64,000 bases of DNA from Anastatus disparis (taxonomy: Eukaryota > Arthropoda > Insecta > Hymenoptera > Eupelmidae). This document shows positions 33,811 through 47,442 of this stretch, piece after piece. Within the stretch, counting starts at the first letter, position 1, and each line of letters starts with the position of its first letter. Position numbers and translations under genes: made by a program. Below the pieces are notes generated by a model that saw nothing but the letters and a program-made list of their open reading frames with translations, was not told the DNA's origin and did no database searches. Location: NCBI GenBank assembly GCA_017163975.1, contig JAFFSR010000292.1:1185501-1249500 (forward strand), read 5' to 3'.

Positions 33811-36800
33811 GTTCAAAGTAAAAGAACCAATTTACATTTTTTTTTTAAATGAATTTTTTATATCGCTTTATTTTATTTCATGAGCATGTTAACCGTTTCA
33901 TGGCTAGTTTCTGAACAATTTCCAGTGGCTGGCTAGAAACTGCTCAAAATTTGTAATACAATTAAAGTTCCCGTAACATAAGTTTCTTAAATAAAATTTA
34001 ACATGATTTCAAATATTCGTAAGGCTTCTACTTTATCCCATGATAAAAGATTTACGAATAAAAGGAAAGGGACTAATTTGGAATTAGTAGCTATCTACAA
34101 CGACAAGGACGAACAGAATGACTCTTTAGAATGAGCCCTTTCTTTGACTTGTGCACGTTTCGCTGAGTAAATCGTTTGAGGCCAAAGGCTCTAAAGAGCT
34201 TTACTCTTACTCATTAAAGATTTATGTTTTATTGTAAAAAATTTACCTTTTCACATAGCGTATAATCTCTTGATATATTTTATATCTAATCAAATTTAAA
34301 ACAGAATTAACATATTTAAACTTGAAACAGAATATTTTAATATGCTTTTATTTATTATTTTACTAACCACAATTAAATTAAATGATATGTGTTATTTGTA
34401 AATTGAATTTATTATCATTAGAAGATGATAATTATAATTTTAAAGCTACTTCAAATATAATTATATAAAGGTAACTAATTTTAAAAAATATTATATCTTA
34501 ATGAGTGAAAAAGAAAAAATAAATTCGAATACGATATGAAGTCTCCCTCGCTTGCAATCCATTCAGACTTTACTGATTATAAGTTATGTCCGTATTTTTT
34601 TATAATCAGCACACCGTAATTATGCGTACAAACCAATGAGCGCAAAAGCACTCGTGCTTAATGGATCTAAACACTACCTCCTCAAGAAAATTACTTGTCG
34701 CGATTTATTAGAGATTCTCTGTCTATAATCAACTAATTTTACCACCACGCCTCAACAATAAAAGCGTGTGAAATAGCATGGCAACAACCTTTTTATTGTA
34801 CAATTGAAATGTACATGTGAGGTACATGCCACAACCGACATCGATCAAAATTAATAAAACTATTTTTTATTTCTTGTTCGTGTATTTTTTAAAATTTAAT
34901 TTTTAAATATATGTTTCAAATGTATTGTAATGATAAATTCTTCTAATTTATTCTCCGTTCTAACGAACAATTATTTGGATAAATATTAGTATATTAATTT
35001 GTTATTAAAATTTTTTTATCGTATTTTAAATGAATAAAAGATTCACAAAATTTGTGTTTAAAAAGTCAGTTTAGTAAATGACCAGTAATATAAAATGCTA
35101 AGCAGTTAATGATAATAAAAGGAAATATTAAAATGTAATTTAATGGCAGGAATTGTGAATAAAATATTCTAAGCTTAATAATAGAATTATTCCTTAAAAG
35201 TATTTCAAGTTGCTTGTACGAAACAAAAGTACACGTATAATATAATCCTTCTATCATTTTCCTTCCTTCTTATAGTAACTAAGAAGCTTCAGGAGAAATG
35301 CGATTTTGTCCTATTAACAATTTCCTCATTTAGTCTCTTAAGTCGCGAAGCTCTAAGTACTTCCTTCCCAAGACATTTGTAGTGTACGTGTATGTGCGTG
35401 TATATATGTACCAAAGAAAACAGAATTCATGCAGCGTTTGATGCATGCAACCTTATAGAAAGGCGCTACAAAGTACCAAGAACCAGTATATATAAGGAGC
35501 TATACATATATATACTAAAATGTAAGCATACTGCTAATGCAAATTAATTCCAAGTTTCATTGCCTATACGTATATGCTATATAGACTGAAGCAACGTAAT
35601 AATCTATGGTACGAGCGTTGCGTATAACACTTACGTATATGCACTTTTATATGTTCCAAAGTATCCTCGTATACATATAAATATCTATAGGACCATGTAT
35701 GTGAACTCTTGGTGAGATACAACGACCTTGAGACTTGTATGTACCTCTTGAAAACACGTGTTACCAACTCTTTCTTTTTTTATCTTTACTCTTTTTCCCT
35801 ATACTTTGCCAATGTTCTCGCCGGTAATACTTTTGTATGTGAGTTTCTTTGTCATTCGAGGGAATAGTGAATTATTACTTCTTACATCCATGCGAGAATG
35901 TACAATTTCCTTAATGTCAATAATAATCTTATGATACTATGTTATATACTTTTTATTTTAATTCCTACATTACATACACTATATAAGTAATGTTTTGAGA
36001 ATTAATCTTCTTGTTAATTTGATAATTTTGGAAAAAAGTATTAATTTACTTCTTTTTCATTAATAAGAGTTAGTGTATTTAAAAATTAAACTATTATTTC
36101 TGGTCAAATTAAAAATATTTTTCATATTAAAAACTAAATAAAAAAATTATTTTTTATCTATCACTTAATTTAAAAATTTAATACTTAATGTTTGATGCTC
36201 TCCATCCTGGTTTCATTATAAAAGATGAATAACTTACCTGAAAAGACAAGAAAAATTATAATTAGTTATGTATTTCAATGTTATTAATTCATATAGTAAA
36301 ATAAGGTTTATATAGTATGATTAATATATTAATTATTTATAAATATACAAAAATTCAAAGATTATTTATTATTTACTATTTATAAAAGTATTTATAATAC
36401 GTTCTATATTGATGAGTGATGTGATTGTTAAAATATTAGCATAAGTTTTTTTATAGAAATATTATAGTTACGTAGGAAGTTAACTTAATATAACATGTTG
36501 ATAATATGATTTAAAAATATCGATAAATGTTTAATCAAATTCAAATATTGAGCTCTATTTTATACATAATCTTTATTATAGCAGGTTTCTAATTCACACT
36601 ACACATCATCCCCATGGAAAAATTTATATAAAACTAAATAAATTTTTTGTTATTCTAATCTCAAAATTGCAACTTCGTTATTGGCTCTTATGGCGGAAAA
36701 TATACACCATGCAACTGGCATGTAAACGCTTTTTTATGAAACTCAATTCGTAAATAAAGCCTTTCCATTCCTGTTACAAAATATACTATTTGAAAATACA

Positions 36801-37840
36801 TATGATTACTTTATTTAAAAAAAAAAATATTTAATTAATTTTATTATTATACATATTTCTAATAATAATAAATAATGTATAAAATCAATAATTACTGTAT
36901 AATAATGAATTTGTTAAAAAAAATTTTGTCACTGATTTCAATTGAAACATCAAACGTTCATAACTCAAATGTAAATTGAAGTGGAAAGAAAAGGAAAAAT
37001 TAAAAGGATTATTCGTTTGACATGCTCTACAAAGTAGAAACGTATAGCATTGATGACATGGCAAGCAAGCACAGGAGAGAAAGAGCTTACAAGATAATAG
37101 AAGATAGTATCGAGGACATTTATAGGGTGTAAAAGACATTATATAAGCAATGGCTCGTCGTTATTTGATAGCACTACTCAGGACTAAGATTCGACAAGCA
37201 CGACTCTGATACAGTCTCCTTTCTCCTTGTAGAGAGCATATCTCTTTGCATCTACATAATAAGGTAGAAACCTCAGAGTGAGATCGATTATTTCTAATCC
37301 TCCCAAGCATTTGCCTAATTGTAATCCCCATAGAGAGCAAGAGCATAGCCTTGAATCATTCAAATACTATCTATAGATTTCGCTTAGCTATTGTACTATC
37401 GGTGTGTACTGACTGTAGCGCTTGGTTTCAAAGTCTATACGTATATATACGTATTAGGGATATTGCCCAGGTTCTCTTCAAAGACCTACGTGCGTGTTGT
37501 AAATTGGTATTTCTGTAATGTGGAGGAATACATGAGCGATGCACACAAGAAATATGCATTTATCTTATTAAGATGGTCACGAATTTGTAATTGAACTCTT
37601 TATAATTACCAATCTTTTTCCCAATTTTTTTCAGATTAAATATTAACTCGATGAAAGCAAACTAAAATTTTAAATTCTTTAAAAAGTCTGTCTCGAGGTC
37701 AAGTTAACACACGAGCACACACTGACACAGAGAACAGCGCACGATACATAAACAACATTAGCGAATGCCAAACAAACAATTATAACTTACGTTAAAAATT
37801 CACAAATTATATACATTGAAAATGTACAGAATGTCTTATG
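33811..37840. other. long non-coding stretch, possibly intronic
   Basis: No ORF here looks coding. AT-rich spacers alternate with moderately GC-richer patches (34520-34720, 35270-35860, 37000-37600) that have no TIRs or repeats I can see. A recursive-splice-like site on the minus strand lies at 36231-36255. Confidence 0.5.
36231..36256 (-). promoter_or_regulatory. candidate recursive (ratchet) splice site
   Basis: On the minus strand a pyrimidine-rich tract (TTTTTCTTGTCTTTTCAG) runs directly into GTAAGTTA, so a strong 3' splice site abuts a strong 5' splice site with no exon between. This is the signature of ratchet points in very long insect introns. It is the only such juxtaposition I found in 33-64 kb. 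Confidence 0.5.
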
Positions 37841-37844
37841 TTAA

Positions 37845-38303
37845 GGTTGTTCTGGCTACACAATCTGTGTCAAAAGTTAGTTTTTTCGATAACCGTTTAT
37901 CTTTCTCTTATTAATTTTTTAGATTAGTAACTTATTAGATAATATTAAAACAATAATTTTAAACTTTGTTTCATTTAAATATAATGGATTATTAATTATT
38001 AAAAAGTTATAGCATTTGAAAGTTGATAACTTTTACACAAGTCTAATGGAATCATAAAAAATGGTGCCAAAATTGCAAAAATAATTTTATTCCGCTAAAA
38101 CAAAATTTATTTTGTTCAATTTAAAATTTAGAATCTATTAACTATGATAGAATTTCAATTTTCATTTTTTATTCAAATTTTTTGCTAATTTTCTGCGAAA
38201 AAATGTATATGTCTTGGATGGAATTCACTGTTTTATCGTAGAAAAATATAAACGATTATCGAAAAAACTAACTTTTGACACAGGATGTACAGCCAGAACA
38301 ACC
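37845..38303. mobile_element. 459 bp TTAA-flanked TIR element
   Basis: GGTTGTTCTGGCTACACAAT (left) and its close inverse (right), bordered by TTAA at 37841-37844 and 38304-38307. About 50 bp of TIR, including TCAAAAGTTAGTTTTTTCGA. No ORF. Confidence 0.88.
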
Positions 38304-38524
38304 TTAAAATAACAAGATTTGATATAATACGATGTAAAGCTAAAGAACACTAAATTAAAGTACATAATATAGCTTGTCCATAAAAAATGATATTTAGCTT
38401 TTTAGATCGTTGGATAAAGGGTATTTAGGGATTTGAGTTTTGGTTAAATATAAAAAAATACTATAACTTGTTTTGAATTCTGTCCGTCCGTCTGTTCAGG
38501 TGGAAATTTTAAATCAATTTTAAA

Positions 38525-38645
38525 CCAACTCTAAATCGAGTCAAGTATTAAACTCGAACTTTTCGAGTTACTCGAATCTATCGAATAGCTCTAGTCATTC
38601 GAGTAACTCGATTTATTAATATTTTTTTCGAGTAGTTCAAATATG
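38525..38645. repeat. TCGAGT-rich repeat cluster
   Basis: A second locus of the TCGAGTAACTCGA words seen inside element X at 6180-6672, including the shared string AGCTCTAGTCATTCGAGTAA. The matching longer string shows common descent rather than chance. Confidence 0.65.
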
Positions 38646-39061
38646 CAAGATATTATTATTTGAAAATATTTGAAAGCTCAAACGTAGATATTTTTTTAAT
38701 TTAAGCTTATAGAGAGGTTATAGGAGTTGCTGTATCCCCCTTCACCCATTACTGTACTTTCAATATATTTAAATATGTATTAATTAATAACAAAGTTTTG
38801 AAAAATATTTTATCAGCATAATTTAACTTAGCATAATAGAAAAAGAAAAGTTTAATATATTAACTTTTTACATATTAAAAATACTATTTGTTAAATACGC
38901 TTTTTCTGAATTGTTATTCTGATAAATAAATTTATTAGAATTCTAACAATGAAAAAATCAAAGTGATAAGTATAAAAAAAATATTCCTGCTGCATTAGTG
39001 TCGATGAGCTATAGAATGTCTACAAATTTTGATAATCTAAAGTTTTAAATTTTTCATTTAA

Positions 39062-39733
39062 GGTAGTTCATGACCCCCAGTCGTTCTCATCTAATTCGCC
39101 TGACGGTATATGAAAGAACGCGTGAGCGATTATAAACAAAGGTTGAGTGACACTGCCACATATACACACGTAAAAGCATGTCCGTGAGACATTTGTGTAA
39201 ACAAACACAAACTCGCGCGATGGAACAAAACAATTTGGCAACATCGCAACAGAATCATATGTGTGCATATAACCTAAACTAAGGAATATTCTTAAAAATT
39301 ATTCTTTGGTCAACATACGTAGCGCTCTTCCGCTGACTGCGGCGTTGTCACGTACTCGCATCTCTCTTACCCCAGTCGCTTTCCTACTTTGTGAACATTC
39401 GAAAACTTTTAACTTTCAATTTAAATAACTCCGAAACGGCACGTGAGATTCTCTCCTAATTTTTTGATAGTGTTCTAATTAAAGTCAATTATCATGTGTC
39501 AGTTTTTCGTCAAAATTGTAAGAACCGTTTTTTTGTTATTAAATAAAACGTATGTCGAGTTCATGTCGGGTATAGGGGACGCGTGTTAAATCTTGTAACT
39601 TTAAAGCTTAATATCTCAATTTCGGCACGTGAGAAAAATTTGAGATTTGTTAAGATTATGTATTTTATTATAAAGAACATGTGTGTTAAATTTGAGAAAA
39701 ATTTTAAGAAAACTGGTTTTGGGATGAACTACC
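39062..39733. mobile_element. 672 bp TTAA-flanked TIR element
   Basis: GGTAGTTCATGACCCCCAG at the left and the inverse of TTGGGATGAACTACC at the right, with TTAA at 39058-39061 and 39734-39737. The interior is less AT-rich; the 66-codon minus-strand ORF spans its left end and is not credible. The right TTAA is shared with the next element. Confidence 0.82.
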
Positions 39734-39737
39734 TTAA

Positions 39738-40994
39738 GGGGATGTAAAAGGGTATATGATTTATACATATTTACCGACATTGCAGTTTTCTAAACTTTTG
39801 ATCTTTATTTTAAAATTTTCCAAAATATCTCTATATTAGGCTCTTTATTATTGAAAATGGAAAGATGTAATGTAGAGATATATTTAAAACTTTTGAATAA
39901 AGAATCAAAAGTCCCTGGTAGAAAATAGACCATTCAAAAATGGCCATTAGTCATTTATTAGTCATTTTTTTATGACTAATTTTTTAATCACAAAATGACC
40001 AAAATATGGCGAAATTGCTAATATATATAGATATATACTTTATGCAAATAAATTTATAGATATATTTCTTTTCTTCAGCGAAGAGATTTTCTTTACAAAA
40101 ATTAACTTGCTAATACGGTAAAGTTAAAACGGATCACAAAAAGCCTAAAAATTATGTTACAGCATAATAAAAATGACAGAGACTTTAAATAAATATTTTA
40201 GAGATTTAAGGTTAGTCCTCAGGCTGCCATGACTCTGTTTTAACCTTACTTTGCAAATACGCTAAAAGAGAGTGAGAGAGGAAGAGAAAACGAGGAAGAG
40301 AGAAAAAGCGTTAGAGTTTCCAAAACTTGAGAGAACTGCAAAACAGACACAAATTAATAAAGTAGTTCATTTTTTGAAAAGTACGGAGTTTTCAAATAAG
40401 AAAAGAAAATTTAAAAAAAGGAAGAAAATAGACTAATGTATCATCAAGTCAATAAGTTTAACAAGTCTATTGGAGAAGAGTAGGAAAGTGTAAAATTTGA
40501 GGTTATTAAAAACAGTGTAAACAATAGTTGCAATGAGAATGAATTAACTGTTGAAGAAAGCTGTGATATAGTTCTCAAGACTGTGATTTAGAAAAAATTT
40601 GTCAACCACACTAACTGATGTAATATCGTGAATGGGATACATAAATTTAATTTTTTCATCAAACTCGTTTCTCATTAAAAATAATTGATAAAAGTTATAT
40701 TGTGGTTACAAATTTTATTTAATATTAATATTGTTTCATAGTTTAGTATAATATTTAATAATAAAAATAAATTAATGTATTATCTATTATAATAATATAA
40801 TAAAATGATTGATCATATTTATAACAGTTTTTGACTATTAACCGTCGTCAATAAGCGGATAAATTGGTCATTTTCTGATTAATATTGGTCATTTCTTGGT
40901 CATTTTTTCTAAAACTGGTCAAAATATGACCAAATAATAGTGAAATTTTCTACCAGGGGTTTTGAAAACTGTAATGTCGGTATTTTACACTCCC
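39738..40994. mobile_element. TTAA-flanked element D1 containing a nested CCCTGG element
   Basis: The left end GGGGATGTAAAAGGGTATAT and right end CGGTATTTTACACTCCC are inverted, with TTAA at 39734-39737 and 40995-40998. The complete small relative D2 is at 55770-55977. Without the nested insert D1 would be about 210 bp, as D2 is. Confidence 0.82.
39913..40958. mobile_element. 1.05 kb CCCTGGTAGAAAAT-family element inside D1
   Basis: CCCTGGTAGAAAATAGACCA at the left, TTTTCTACCAGGG at the right. Subterminal TGGTCATTTT / AAAATGACCA words repeat on both sides. The middle holds a purine-rich GAGAGAGGAAGAG stretch. No ORF. Confidence 0.8.
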
Positions 40995-40998
40995 TTAA

Positions 40999-43900
40999 CA
41001 CGGTCACTGTATAGTAATAATTATCCTGATAAAAAACCAAGCATACTTCACCAAATCAAGAAGTATTGAAAAAGTGGATTTTTTAATTTAGCGACTTTCC
41101 AACAGCAAATGACCATCTTGTTAGTTGTATTAAGATAATTATTGAAAAAATGAATGTGGTGCATTTATCTAGTAAAAGTGGTCTGGTCTATCTAGGAAGA
41201 TTTCTCGGACGTCACCAAAATGTAAGAAAAAGAATGTGCAAGAATGTCGATCTACTGTAAGTAAGCTGGCTTAAAACAGTAGTTTCTTAATTATTAAATG
41301 TTATTTGAAAGAATGAAGGTAGATATTTCAAGAATGTGTAGATGAAATTGCTGTTTGACTACTCTGATGGAAATGATTTTTTAAAGCAAAAGAAATTTAC
41401 TAGAATAGAGTATAATTTTCTTTGTTTCAAGTATTTTTATAAACAAATTTCTTTTGCAAGTATATTTCCACATAATAAGAGAAAATGTAAAGATATACTA
41501 AGTCATAATACACTCATCAACATCACATAAAAAACAAACAGAAATAAAGTCTGATCCATATAACAAAACTTTGATAAATAGACGAATGGGCGGATCGTTG
41601 AATGGATGGATAAGCAGGTGGATCGATGGATGAGTTAATGTTTGGTAGCTGACTAAACAAATGGGTTGTTGAGTAAATTTATTTGCTTGCATTAAAAAAA
41701 TACTTTAGTTTACGCACCAAAAGTTATTAATTGTCAGACTTTAGTTGTAAAAATAAAATACTTTAAAAACTTTGTTTCTTCTTTATTACCGATTCATCTC
41801 TAACTTAACACCTTATACGCGAATCCGTGCTTTACATGCCGTAAGAATAATTTTTAAATAGTAATTATAATAGAATTGAAACGCAAACTTTTATTGAGAA
41901 TGAACTTGTTTAATCAAATATTGCTGCAGACCCCTGAGCTTGTTTATAAATTAAATTGATTAATAATATGTTAAATTTGAAAGATCTGAAAAATAAAATC
42001 ACGTATTTTATAAACTTGATATTTTCTTAGGAATTAATTACGTAAAAACATCAATAAAGAATATTAAAATTCATTTGAACGTAGTACTATTAGAGACCTA
42101 ATAAAATTTTTTAATATAATATTTTTTATCATTTTTTATTCATAGTTTTATACTAAAAAATGTTTTATTTAATTTTGTCTTAAAATAACAAAAGATTTTC
42201 ACTTGCATCCATACGATCTATAATATTGTTTTTAAAGAATGAAAAAAATTTTCTATTTTAATATTTCATATTTTGATAATATTGAACTTTGAAATATATT
42301 TTTTCTATATAGAACTAAGATTTTTCTTAAAGCTTCACCACGAGAAAGCAAAATTGATTTAATCTTTACAGCAGATGTTTGTTTATACACGCACATTTGA
42401 ACTTTATTGATTATGCTAGCCAAGGCTCGAGACACAGAAAATTTATAGGCGCATCTTTTTGCATACAAGTACATTACAGATTCGCTTGGTTATATACAAA
42501 AGAAAGTAAAAAAAAAGACTAAAAATACTGCTGTCATGTCTTCTTGAATAGTACGCATATACATGCTTCTCATATGAATTTTACACTCGACACTGCGTAA
42601 GAAAATTTCTACTAGCTGACTTGCACCAACCTTTATATATGGTATATACCACAAGGTATATATTCGCATAGTTTTTTTTTCTATATATACAGAATTCTTT
42701 CGTAGAATAACTACGAGCGGCACCTTTTGTGTCGTTGCTTTTTTACAATCTGACATTGACTGACTGGTGCAGAATAGCTCAAACGTTTTAACGCTTGCTA
42801 AAACACGAGTAAACTTTAATTAAGAAATAAAAAAACAAAGATAAGTACAAACAACTGGTAATTCGTTTACTGTAAATTTCTTTTATTACGCAATTTACTC
42901 AAAGGTAATAATGATTAAAGCAAAATAAAAGATCGATGGATATTGACGGTTTCTTTTTACCTTTTATAAGTACAGAATATGATTAAATTACATAGAACAC
43001 GATCTTAACTTTGTAGAGAATTTTTACTGCATAAATTTGTGTTATATTCCCAATGAAAAAATATATACTACGAGTAGTACATGAATTTAGCATGCAACAA
43101 AAAAGGAGTAACGATGTCGGTGCAACATTGTAGATTATTAAAAATTTGAACCGATGACCGTATTATAAAAGAGCTTTCTTAATTTCATCCATAAGAGTAA
43201 ATGATTGATTGAATCCTTGTGCTCGACAATAAACAAGTGAATAATAGAAGCGCTTAAAGAAAATCGCTTGCTGAATAAAAGATAGCAAAACATCTGGCTT
43301 TAGAATGAAAAGGTGGAAAAAAGTGGAATCGCTGCTGCTAGATTTTCTCGAGTCTTGGACTTTTGTCCTCTTTTTTTTCTCGACATTTTTCTTTCAACAC
43401 ATATAACTCCTGACCATATTGACTTGTGGCTCACACAACAGCGATCAACTGTTCGCGCCTCGAACGGCTCGTCGACGACGTACGAACAAAAGAAAACGAT
43501 CGCACGCGGTGTGAGGAAATTTTTTTTTTTTCTTATCTTCCTATTTGGCCGCGCTTTGATGGAACTTAACGCGCTACGCATGTCTTAGTATGTATACTTT
43601 GAGAGATTACATATAAAGGGATGTGCGTATCGGTGGCAAGTTTTCCTCCAGGACAGCGCGCATATTTTTCTTTTTCTTACAACAGATCTAAAGTTGGTGA
43701 TATGCTAAAATGTTATATTGCTAAGAAAGGTAAAAGCAATGTAAGTTTATTTTATATTTATTGGTTTGCGAATTGCAGTTTTTTTTAACAAAAATTTCCA
43801 TTGTTATAATATGTTTTCTCATAATATATGCATTTTTTTTTAGTTTAATTGTCTTTAAAAACTGTATTTGTTTATAAAATCTTAAATAGATGAATAATTA

Positions 43901-46900
43901 TTTTTTATTGAAAATTCAATAAAAATGAACATTAAAGCAGAAGAAAACGCGTTTAGTATCTTTTACTCGATTTTGAGTTAGATACATAAAATAATAACTA
44001 ATTAGCATTATTGTAAAAGAATCATGCACAGAAGTTTGAAAATAGAATAAAAATAAATGGTGAAGTTAATAGAGCTAAAAATAAAATAAAATATGATAAA
44101 ATGAAAGGAAAGGACGAAAACCCAGTTGGAAGCAAAAGAAAAGAGAAGAAAAGAGAAAAGATATACGTTTAAGAAGAAGAATAAGAAGAAGAAGAAGAGT
44201 ATAGTTTAAGCACATATTGCACGCTTGCGGGCAAGTGCCATATGGGAGTTGGTTGCACTGTATATAAGTAGCACTGGTAGTGCATCTCTAAAACGTAACT
44301 ATTCTTTTTACTCTGTCGCCCTTGTCTTCCTTGGGCTGCTGTGCGCGGAGCTTTGATTTAATAGCCAAGAAAGAAAGAGAGAGAGAGAGAGTAGCTCACT
44401 CTACAGGGTTTCTGTATGAGAAGTAAAATAAGAGCAATATTAGACTAGGTAGAGAGCCTTGCTTAACCTCTCTTTCTCTCCCTTCTTTTATCTCTATAAT
44501 TCTTCTATCCTTATTCTCTTTTAACTCTACACGCCTGCACCTTTTTAAGATCCAAGAGGCTGGCACACGCGCGGACTTGCATATACAGCACTGAAGAACA
44601 GAATTCAACTTATACAAGCCAAGCACGAAAACATCTATGTATGTACGTATGTACAGTGCACGCGCGGATACAATGTTATAGCACAAACCCAAAATGACCT
44701 TAACCGCCAATGTTATTTAGATACAAAAAAAAACAGAACGAGAATAAGGGACATTGACCATATAAAGTATTTATTATGCTGACCGACGCATAGGGCGAGT
44801 CAATGTTAAAGAACCAAAGAGAAAGAAAGAATTAACAAAAGCGAAAAACATTGAAAAATTTAAAAGTAATGAAAAAATTAATAAAGAGCTTTTTAACGAA
44901 AAATTAACAGATGTGACAGTATTTAGAGATGTATAATATTTAGTAATATCTAATGAACTAGTTAAATTATTATCTATTGAAAAAAAATAAGTTAAGAAAA
45001 AGTCATGACTTTTTTAATTTAGTAAACTATGATGAGATCTGAAAGGAATTAATTAACTTTCAAGTATCTTAAAAAAGTTAATTTAAACAAACTTTTCGAA
45101 TAATACATGTTGAAATTATATATTTTAAAGTTAAAAATTAGTACAACAAATATGATACACTGAAGTTTTAGTTTTTGCTCAAATTTTTCTATGATCTAAG
45201 CCAAATATGACATATCAAATACAGATGGATCAAAGTCGACTATTTCCAATCTTTATATTTAATAACCGAGAAAACTTTAAAAAAAGAAATAAATATAAAT
45301 TTTATCAATATCTTTCATTTTTTTTATGTTTCCCGGTTTTAAAACGTTAAACTAGAATATTTTCGAACACGTAGAAGTAAACATAAAAAACATCGCCGAA
45401 CGAAAAGAACAAAAAGAAGAACAACAGACAATCATCAAGTAGTCAGACGGCAAAAAAGAAAGAATGAGAAACTAAATTTTTCCTATTATCCCTTTACTCA
45501 CTTAGACTTTGGTAGCACCGCAAGGTGCATCTATCACGTAAATACTTTTAACTTATTTAGTCTATGACGGCTCTTCTATTGCCTTTCGGGCTTCATTTCT
45601 TGTTAAATTGTAGTATTCAACTATTTCTATTGTTTGAAAGAGGTTATATGATGAAAATTGAAAGAAACCTATCTTATAACTGGAATTATATATTTTAAAC
45701 TTAAAAAATTGGAAATGATTTTAAAGCTATATTCTATCTTATTTTATTATTGTTATATATTTATTTAAGATTTATTTGTTAAATATTAAAAAATACTTTA
45801 TTTTCATCGCCATTATTAACAAAAACAATAAAGATTACTCATCAATAAAAAGGAACAAAAATTCTGCAAAAAATTCGGCTTAATTTACAAACACGTAATT
45901 ACGACATTTTGAGTTACTTCAACGCTCGTAACAGTTGAAAAAAAAGCGATAACCCTATGTTTGTCGATGCAAATTCGAGCCTTTAAAAACTGAGGCCTTA
46001 TATATCCATATACGTTCTCATAAAAAAAAATAAGTTAAGCGCCATGAAGGTAAGAAAATTATATATACAGCGCCCACGAATGCATAACGCCAAACCGTGA
46101 GAAAAGGCTTAACCTTAAAGTCGAAAAAAATATAATTTACATTTACATTATTTGGTGGAAGACAAAAACTTTTTTTATAATAAATTTTATATAATCTACG
46201 GCGTTAAATTTATGATAGTAAAAAATTATTTTTATGATAATTTCATACAATGTCTAAAGAATTTATATATTTTATTAGGGATAAATATATTAACATAAAA
46301 ATTTATCGTCCCTGTAAATTAGATGATTCTAAAAAAATTTTCTCTTGAAAATTTTTTATGAATTTGAATTAAAAGATAATCAAAAATGTTATGAGTCTAC
46401 TTGTACTTGAGAAAGAATAAAAGGTATCGAGGAATAAGGAGGAACAAGTGCGCGTGTGTGCGACTCACACAAATAAGCTCCTTATTTGTATGTTGCATTC
46501 GTAAAGATGCTTTTGTACCTCCATATTCCTTGACCCCTTCCATTCTTATTTACATTCAAACGACCTAAATATTATTTATTTTTATTTAGTTATAAAAATC
46601 TCATGCGTAACATTAATCGTTTGTTATCTTATTGACTTAAAGTTTTCATTAAATTATTAAAAGAAGAATAAATTGTTGTAGAACCCATAAGGAATTTAAA
46701 AAATACTATAAAAGGAGTCATTATTTTACGTAAATAATGACTTTATTAATACTTGTTAAATTTTTAAAGTTCTTTGATTTATAATTTATTTAAAAAAAAC
46801 ATTTTTGTTTTAATAACTAGTTAAAAACGTAGTACTGATAAAGCAAGAATAGATCGGTTTTATAGTATACACAGAAAAAAATTTTGGCAATAGAATGATA

Positions 46901-47212
46901 ATTTTTGCAAAATTACATTTTTGCGCGTGAAAAAATTGGTAAATTTAGTATTATAGAAATACAAATATATATAAACATTTCTAAAAATTAGTATAATAAA
47001 TATGATTGTCAAATAATATAGATATACAGATAGATGTAAAGTTTATTTTTACTGTACAAAATTATAAAATTTGTTAAAATAAATATTTTGGCAGTTAAGC
47101 CGAAGAGTATTAACATTATGTTCTTTTTATTATGAAGATGCAATTTGACATTTAAAAGAGTTAGTGAGAACGTTAAATCAGAAATCAAAAGAAGTAATCG
47201 AAAAGGTACGCA
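40999..47212. other. long non-coding stretch
   Basis: I find no credible coding exon. Contents: a GGATGGAT-type degenerate minisatellite (41580-41650), a half copy of the TGGTCAATG MITE (44701-44760), a purine-rich AAGAAGAAG run (44100-44200), a GAGAGAGA run (44368-44392), a TATATAAG near 44261 in a GC-richer patch that could be a core promoter, and AT-rich spacers. ORFs of 60-104 codons are scattered on both strands without family resemblance. Confidence 0.5.
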
Positions 47213-47355
47213 AAGAAATAGTATATTACGGTACAAAAGACGAAACTTGAAGTTCCGCCACTGCGTGAAGTTGGCCCCGAGGCGAAGCCGAGGGTGCCAT
47301 ATCACGCAGTGGCGGGCCTTCAAATTTCGTCTTGTGTACCGTATACTATTTTTCT
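47213..47355. repeat. long GC-rich hairpin 1
   Basis: The arms AATAGTATATTACGGTACAA / TTGTGTACCGTATACTATT and CCGCCACTGCGTGA / TCACGCAGTGGCGG pair around a CCCGAGGCGAAGCCGAGGG loop. About 140 bp in all, much more GC-rich than its surroundings. The 104- and 94-codon ORFs overlapping it in opposite strands are hairpin shadows. Confidence 0.85.
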
Positions 47356-47442
47356 TGATGCCCGGTGGAAATTATTATTGTATTGAAAGTCTAATTAACA
47401 TTTTACCACTAAAAATGATAAAGCTGTAATGTCGTGAAATTT

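Noticed and set aside
43300..43588. Overlapping ORFs of 93 and 91 codons on opposite strands in a GC-richer patch
   Set aside because: Neither resembles a known family, and open frames are expected where AT content falls; possibly regulatory DNA instead.
44255..44275. TATATAAG core promoter in a GC-richer patch
   Set aside because: No downstream ORF or exon could be tied to it; in AT-rich DNA such a match alone is weak, so it is only mentioned within the intergenic entry.
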